Origin: Isohypsibius dastychi
Lineage: Eukaryota > Tardigrada > Eutardigrada > Parachela > Isohypsibiidae
Direction: 5' to 3'
Assembly: GCA_034696485.1 (NCBI GenBank)
Contig: JAQIWT010001490.1
Coordinates: 1 to 10,583, forward strand
DNA length: 10,583 bases
Part shown: piece by piece, positions 7,695 to 10,583 of the stretch
How positions within the stretch are numbered: position 1 is the first letter of the stretch
Layout: each line of letters begins with the position of its first letter
The notes under the pieces: model-generated
What the model was told of the DNA's origin: nothing
What the model saw: only the letters and a program-made list of their open reading frames with translations
The model's database searches: none
Made by a program: the position numbers and the translations under genes

Positions 7695-9393
7695 TTAAAC
7701 GACCTCGGTTCTGAAAACTGTATCCGACAACTCGATTGAAGTAATGTCTCCAGGAATCAGGTTCAATTCATTTAAATTATCAAAACCAACATTGTATTCT
7801 GGCTTCGCGGGAATTATTCGTGGGTTAATGATGCGAATCTTTGAATCTTTCTGTATGATAGCAGCATGTTTCGGCACATCATCAAATGCCGTTCCTCGCA
7901 TGACTCCGCTAGCATCCCTCACACCAAAAGCGAAACGCTCACGTATCTTGCTGGTCCGTGAATCGATAAAAAGTCCACGTTCGACAAAGGTCACCATAAC
8001 GTCCACCATAATACTGAAATCATTTTATTAAAGAACATGGCGTTTACCAACAGGAACTTCTTCATTCCTTCTCACTTCTTCATTCCTTGTTTGAGCTGTC
8101 TCAATGTCAACAGTGTCGGGTGACCAGACTGGTTGATTAATCCTTCTGCTTCGCTTTGAAGAGCTGTTTCAAGTTTAATTGCAGTACCGAAATTGGCGTG
8201 ATAAGTTTCTTGTAGCGATGGATCCTGTAAAACCTGTTCCATTTCGGTAATCACTAAAACTTTCCTGCAACCATACGGAAATTTCAACCATGAAATGGAG
8301 AGCTTCAACATTGAAGCATGAACACCGTCATCGCGTGAATACAGCACCCCTCGCCTTCTACTGGTAAGGTAGGCATCTAAATTAAGCAAGCACATCAGAC
8401 AATTTAGGCTGGCGGAATTACATCTCGGTTGAACTGCATGGCCGGATATGAAATTTAACCGAGGGGTACCCAGTTTCACAAGAGGACGGTGTTTGTGTAG
8501 TTACATGTTGTTGGATCGCTGGACATTTGATGACAACACCCTGACCAATACTGGTGTCCTGAGTTGTTCATTGGCCAGTCTCAGTGTTGCAGATGGTCGA
8601 ATAGCTGTACAAATAAGCTTAAGATCTCAACTGTAGTTATTGACAAATATTTACCAGTGCAAATATGTATTGCATCACGCGCCATATATGTAACTCCGGT
8701 TTCTGTGCTGTAAACGTGCATCAACAGCATTGTGAACTGGTCCGTAGAACCATTGAAAGCATCCTAAACGACGAAAAGGTCAGTATAAAGAAGAGAGCAG
8801 TCGCCAGACGTCATGTTACTTCTAACTAGCTATTCCACTTGTCAATAAATTAAATTTCTATACGATCGGTCTGTATTGTTGCAAAATTATTCTTATTGAA
8901 CTAAAATGTTCATAGCGCCAATAAAAATCAAAACTTACATAACCCGCCACTTGATAGTACCTTTATGTATTCGTTGTTTCGGAAACTTTCGATCATATCA
9001 TTGGTTAATGATTTTCCCTGAACTATCTTTCTCGACTGCGTTCGCTGTTTCGTAATTTCTGTGGGCTGAGATTTTTTGGTGGCAGTTCGTCTCTTCTTTC
9101 GAAGATTGGCTTCTTTGGGTGTATTTGATCTTGTCTTCCTTCCACTCCCACTCATGGACGGTAATGTGAGACGTGCAATTATCGCAGAACTGTCAGAGTC
9201 TGACTCAGACTCTTCGAAGCTTACGTTCTTTGTGGATTTCATATCATTTAATACGGCAGATGATATTTGGAGAACAAACGTTTCACGGAAGATGTGCCTG
9301 AATCAATCCAAATTAACACTAAAAACTGCTGGGTGCGAACGTTGCCTAGCGAATCTAGTATTATACTCGCGTGATTTACCAAGCTTTACGCAT
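7695..9393 (-). CDS. RPA70-like single-stranded DNA-binding protein, shortened, about 387 aa
   Basis: Exons (minus): 9393-9380, 9297-8961, 8763-8655, 8604-8505, 8360-8076 and 8013-7695. All introns are GT-AG with matching phases (82, 197, 50, 144 and 62 nt). RPA70 is the large subunit of the trimer that coats single-stranded DNA in replication and repair. Residues about 168-235 resemble its N-terminal protein-binding OB fold: TPVLVRVLSS, then RRGVLYSRDDGVHASML, then GCRKVLVITEMEQVL. Residues about 285-375 resemble DNA-binding OB fold A: FAFGVRDASGVMRGTAFDD, then PRIIPAKPEYNVGF. Phe325 and Tyr355 fall where RPA70 has its two base-stacking aromatics. Unusual points: a 150-residue N-terminal extension with an acidic Ser cluster (SESDSDSS) and a basic, NLS-like KEANLRKKRRTATKK; a shortened middle of the first OB fold; and no OB folds B or C, where RPA70 is usually about 600 residues. 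It may be a specialised paralogue or a decayed copy. The first exon and the exon 2 donor are the weakest calls. Confidence 0.65.
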
Positions 9394-9780
9394 GACATCG
9401 CCAAACTGAATCCTGTGGACTCTCGCAAGTTAGATATCTCCCTACCCTAATAGTTATAAAATGATTGTGTCACTCTTCATGTGAACAAAAAGGGTTAAGC
9501 CGTGCACAACCGGGAGTTTTTCTCAGGGTAGATTGGCATTCAGTGTGGTTCATACTGAGGCCCCTTAACCGTCATACGAAGTCCATCGCTAGTGCATGAA
9601 TGACTGATGGACTTCCAAGGGAATAACAGTGTTAACCCCTGTGAAAAACACGATTTAGACGCAACAACCATTCTGAACTCGAATAATCCCTCGAGTTTGA
9701 TTTCCTTTCTAAGTTGACTATGTTCATTATCTCAGACCATCATTTTTCGAAACGGGAATTCCCGATTCTGAATGGCTGTT
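9394..9780. other. Intergenic stretch with hairpin-forming sequence
   Basis: No coding frame is supported. A perfect 10-bp stem GAAGTCCATC (9578-9587) / GATGGACTTC (9606-9615) with an 18-nt loop lies between weaker inverted matches, AGGGTTAA near 9490 and TTAACCCCT near 9632. The whole 9485-9645 block could be a small degraded inverted-repeat element or a structured RNA; neither can be settled here. Confidence 0.3.
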
Positions 9781-9815
9781 GCCCCCCCCCCCCCCAGCCC
9801 CCGCCATGTAAGAAA
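9781..9815. repeat. Poly-C tract
   Basis: A C run of 14 followed by AG and a second C run, ending in GCCATG. It lies just upstream of a candidate acceptor (AGTTGACAG at 9820-9828). The opposite strand is G-rich and quadruplex-prone. Confidence 0.85.
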
Positions 9816-9828
9816 TATGAGTTGACAG

Positions 9829-10139
9829 CGAGACGAACTGCCACGAAAAGTGCACAGGAACGTGCGAGCGCCTGAGCGATTAAAGTGCGAGCCTAGAGTT
9901 TGTGTACATACAGCGCTATATTTGAGAGATCGTTCGGAAACAAAGCGTCGAGGGCACCAACCACAGATTTTTTATCACAAGGCGCTGGTTCAAGACTTCA
10001 ACTGGTATGTTGTTCCTTGTAGAACAAACTCTTTCATGGTTTGCTGCCTTGTGCGTTCTTGATTTGAAGGTACAATGGATTTAAAAAATTATCTGTTTGT
10101 TGTGAAACGACAACGATGCCAGCCAATCCACCATTTTAA
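9829..10139 (+). CDS. Weak two-exon candidate, unknown product, 5' end missing
   Basis: After a possible acceptor at 9827-9828 a frame is open to a good donor at 10005 (AACTG then GTATGT). A 65-nt intron (10005-10069, acceptor TTTGAAG) joins it in phase (TG|G) to a short last exon ending with TAA at 10137-10139. The product fragment of 81 residues is basic and Cys-containing (RAPERLKCEPRVCVHTALYL; later VQDFNWYNGFKKLSVCC). No ATG lies in the frame near the start, so an upstream exon would be needed and none is visible. I do not recognise the family; intron length and phase agreement are the only support. Confidence 0.25.
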
Positions 10140-10263
10140 CTGTTAGTTTGTGTGCACCTGCTGTGAACTATTTTTCCACCTTGGCAGTCTAAGTCCTTGT
10201 CACACACTGTAACACATTACAATTTTCTAAATATAAAGAGCACAGTTCTGGTAAATATGAGTT

Positions 10264-10583
10264 CTAAGTACAAGAACAAAGCGATAATTGTTCAAGAAAA
10301 CATCTGAATGGATCGTCTCCAAATTTCTTAAACCATAAATATTGGTCGATGTAACCTTGGATATTATTGGCAGAAGTCCCTGTCGGTGGCATTTTTGCTT
10401 TTAGCCATCGCCACAGATTTTCAATCAAGTTTGTGTTTATTCCGCTGATGGGGTCCACGAAGTTTTTGCTGTGGTTGACAGTGTAATGTTGATAACCCAT
10501 CTCACTCAGCTTATCATACGCTTTCCATTGGTCGGAATGTATAACTGAGCCACTCTCAACATTTTCGTTGATGATTTTGCATA
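10264..10583 (-). CDS. Merlin-type (IS1595/ISXO2-like) DDE transposase, C-terminal part
   Basis: The frame enters from the right window edge and is open for 105 residues to the TAG at 10266-10264. It carries the C-terminal half of the ISXO2-like transposase domain: SVIHSDQWKAYDKLSEMGYQ, then YTVNHSKNFVDPISG, then NTNLIENLWRWLKAKMPPTG. The Asp of HSDQW (codon at 10533-10531) and the Glu of LIENLW (10422-10420), 37 residues apart, fit the second and third catalytic acids of the DDE triad. The first Asp and any N-terminal DNA-binding region would lie beyond the window. Merlin is a cut-and-paste superfamily in animals with bacterial IS1016/IS1595 relatives. The visible part has no frameshift or stop, so the copy may be young or domesticated. 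The downstream terminal inverted repeat was not found within the window. Confidence 0.88.
   Translation of the reverse strand, partial: CKIINENVESGSVIHSDQWKAYDKLSEMGYQHYTVNHSKNFVDPISGINTNLIENLWRWLKAKMPPTGTSANNIQGYIDQYLWFKKFGDDPFRCFLEQLSLCSCT

Noticed and set aside
7744-8031. Plus-strand ORF of 95 codons
   Set aside because: It is the antisense shadow of the RPA-like DNA-binding exon, which has family resemblance and splice signals.
8655-8763. Possible BEN-like domain in the third exon of the RPA-like gene
   Set aside because: Only a loose hydrophobic pattern agrees and key motifs are missing, so no domain was claimed for this exon.
9076-9450. Plus-strand ORF of 124 codons
   Set aside because: Antisense to exons 1 and 2 of the RPA-like gene, and its composition mirrors the acidic and basic clusters of that protein.

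Overview
The window reads as nuclear DNA of an invertebrate animal. Genes are split by short GT-AG introns whose phases match when exons are joined by hand (50, 56, 62, 65 and 82 nt, with a few of 140-240 nt). Flanking DNA holds satellite and minisatellite arrays, homopolymer runs and transposon pieces, and CpG is not depleted. One end carries a Merlin-type DDE transposase. No operons, ribosome binding sites, rRNA or credible tRNA were seen. The phylum cannot be fixed from this sequence; a small-intron lineage such as a nematode or arthropod is a guess.

Layout: 1-620 has no convincing gene but holds a cluster of perfect palindromes. 624-815 is a 16-bp minisatellite (12 copies). 904-1686 (minus) is a long single frame broken by stops, probably a decayed gene. 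1845-2582 is a 59-bp satellite with a 236-bp higher-order repeat. 2590-3330 is upstream DNA with a TATA box. 3335-4470 (plus) is a four-exon coiled-coil gene whose first intron-exon block contains an inverted-repeat element, with a poly(A) signal at 4494. 5320-5930 is a GC-rich, G-tract island with candidate exons. 6102-6519 (minus) is a small two-exon gene. 6720-7690 has G/C runs and two short tandem repeats.

7695-9393 (minus) is the best-supported gene: six exons encoding a protein of about 387 residues related to the large subunit of replication protein A (RPA70). It has an N-terminal interaction OB fold and one DNA-binding OB fold, a long charged N-terminal extension, and no second or third DNA-binding domain. 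9829-10139 (plus) is a weak two-exon candidate. 10264-10583 (minus) is the C-terminal part of a Merlin (IS1595/ISXO2-like) transposase running off the window edge.

Nothing here shows the genes acting as one system. The points most worth following are the truncated RPA-like protein with a possible stop-generating alternative donor, the apparent exon born inside a transposable element, and the higher-order structure of the 59-bp satellite. All gene models are hand-built from splice signals and frame phase, without transcript support.
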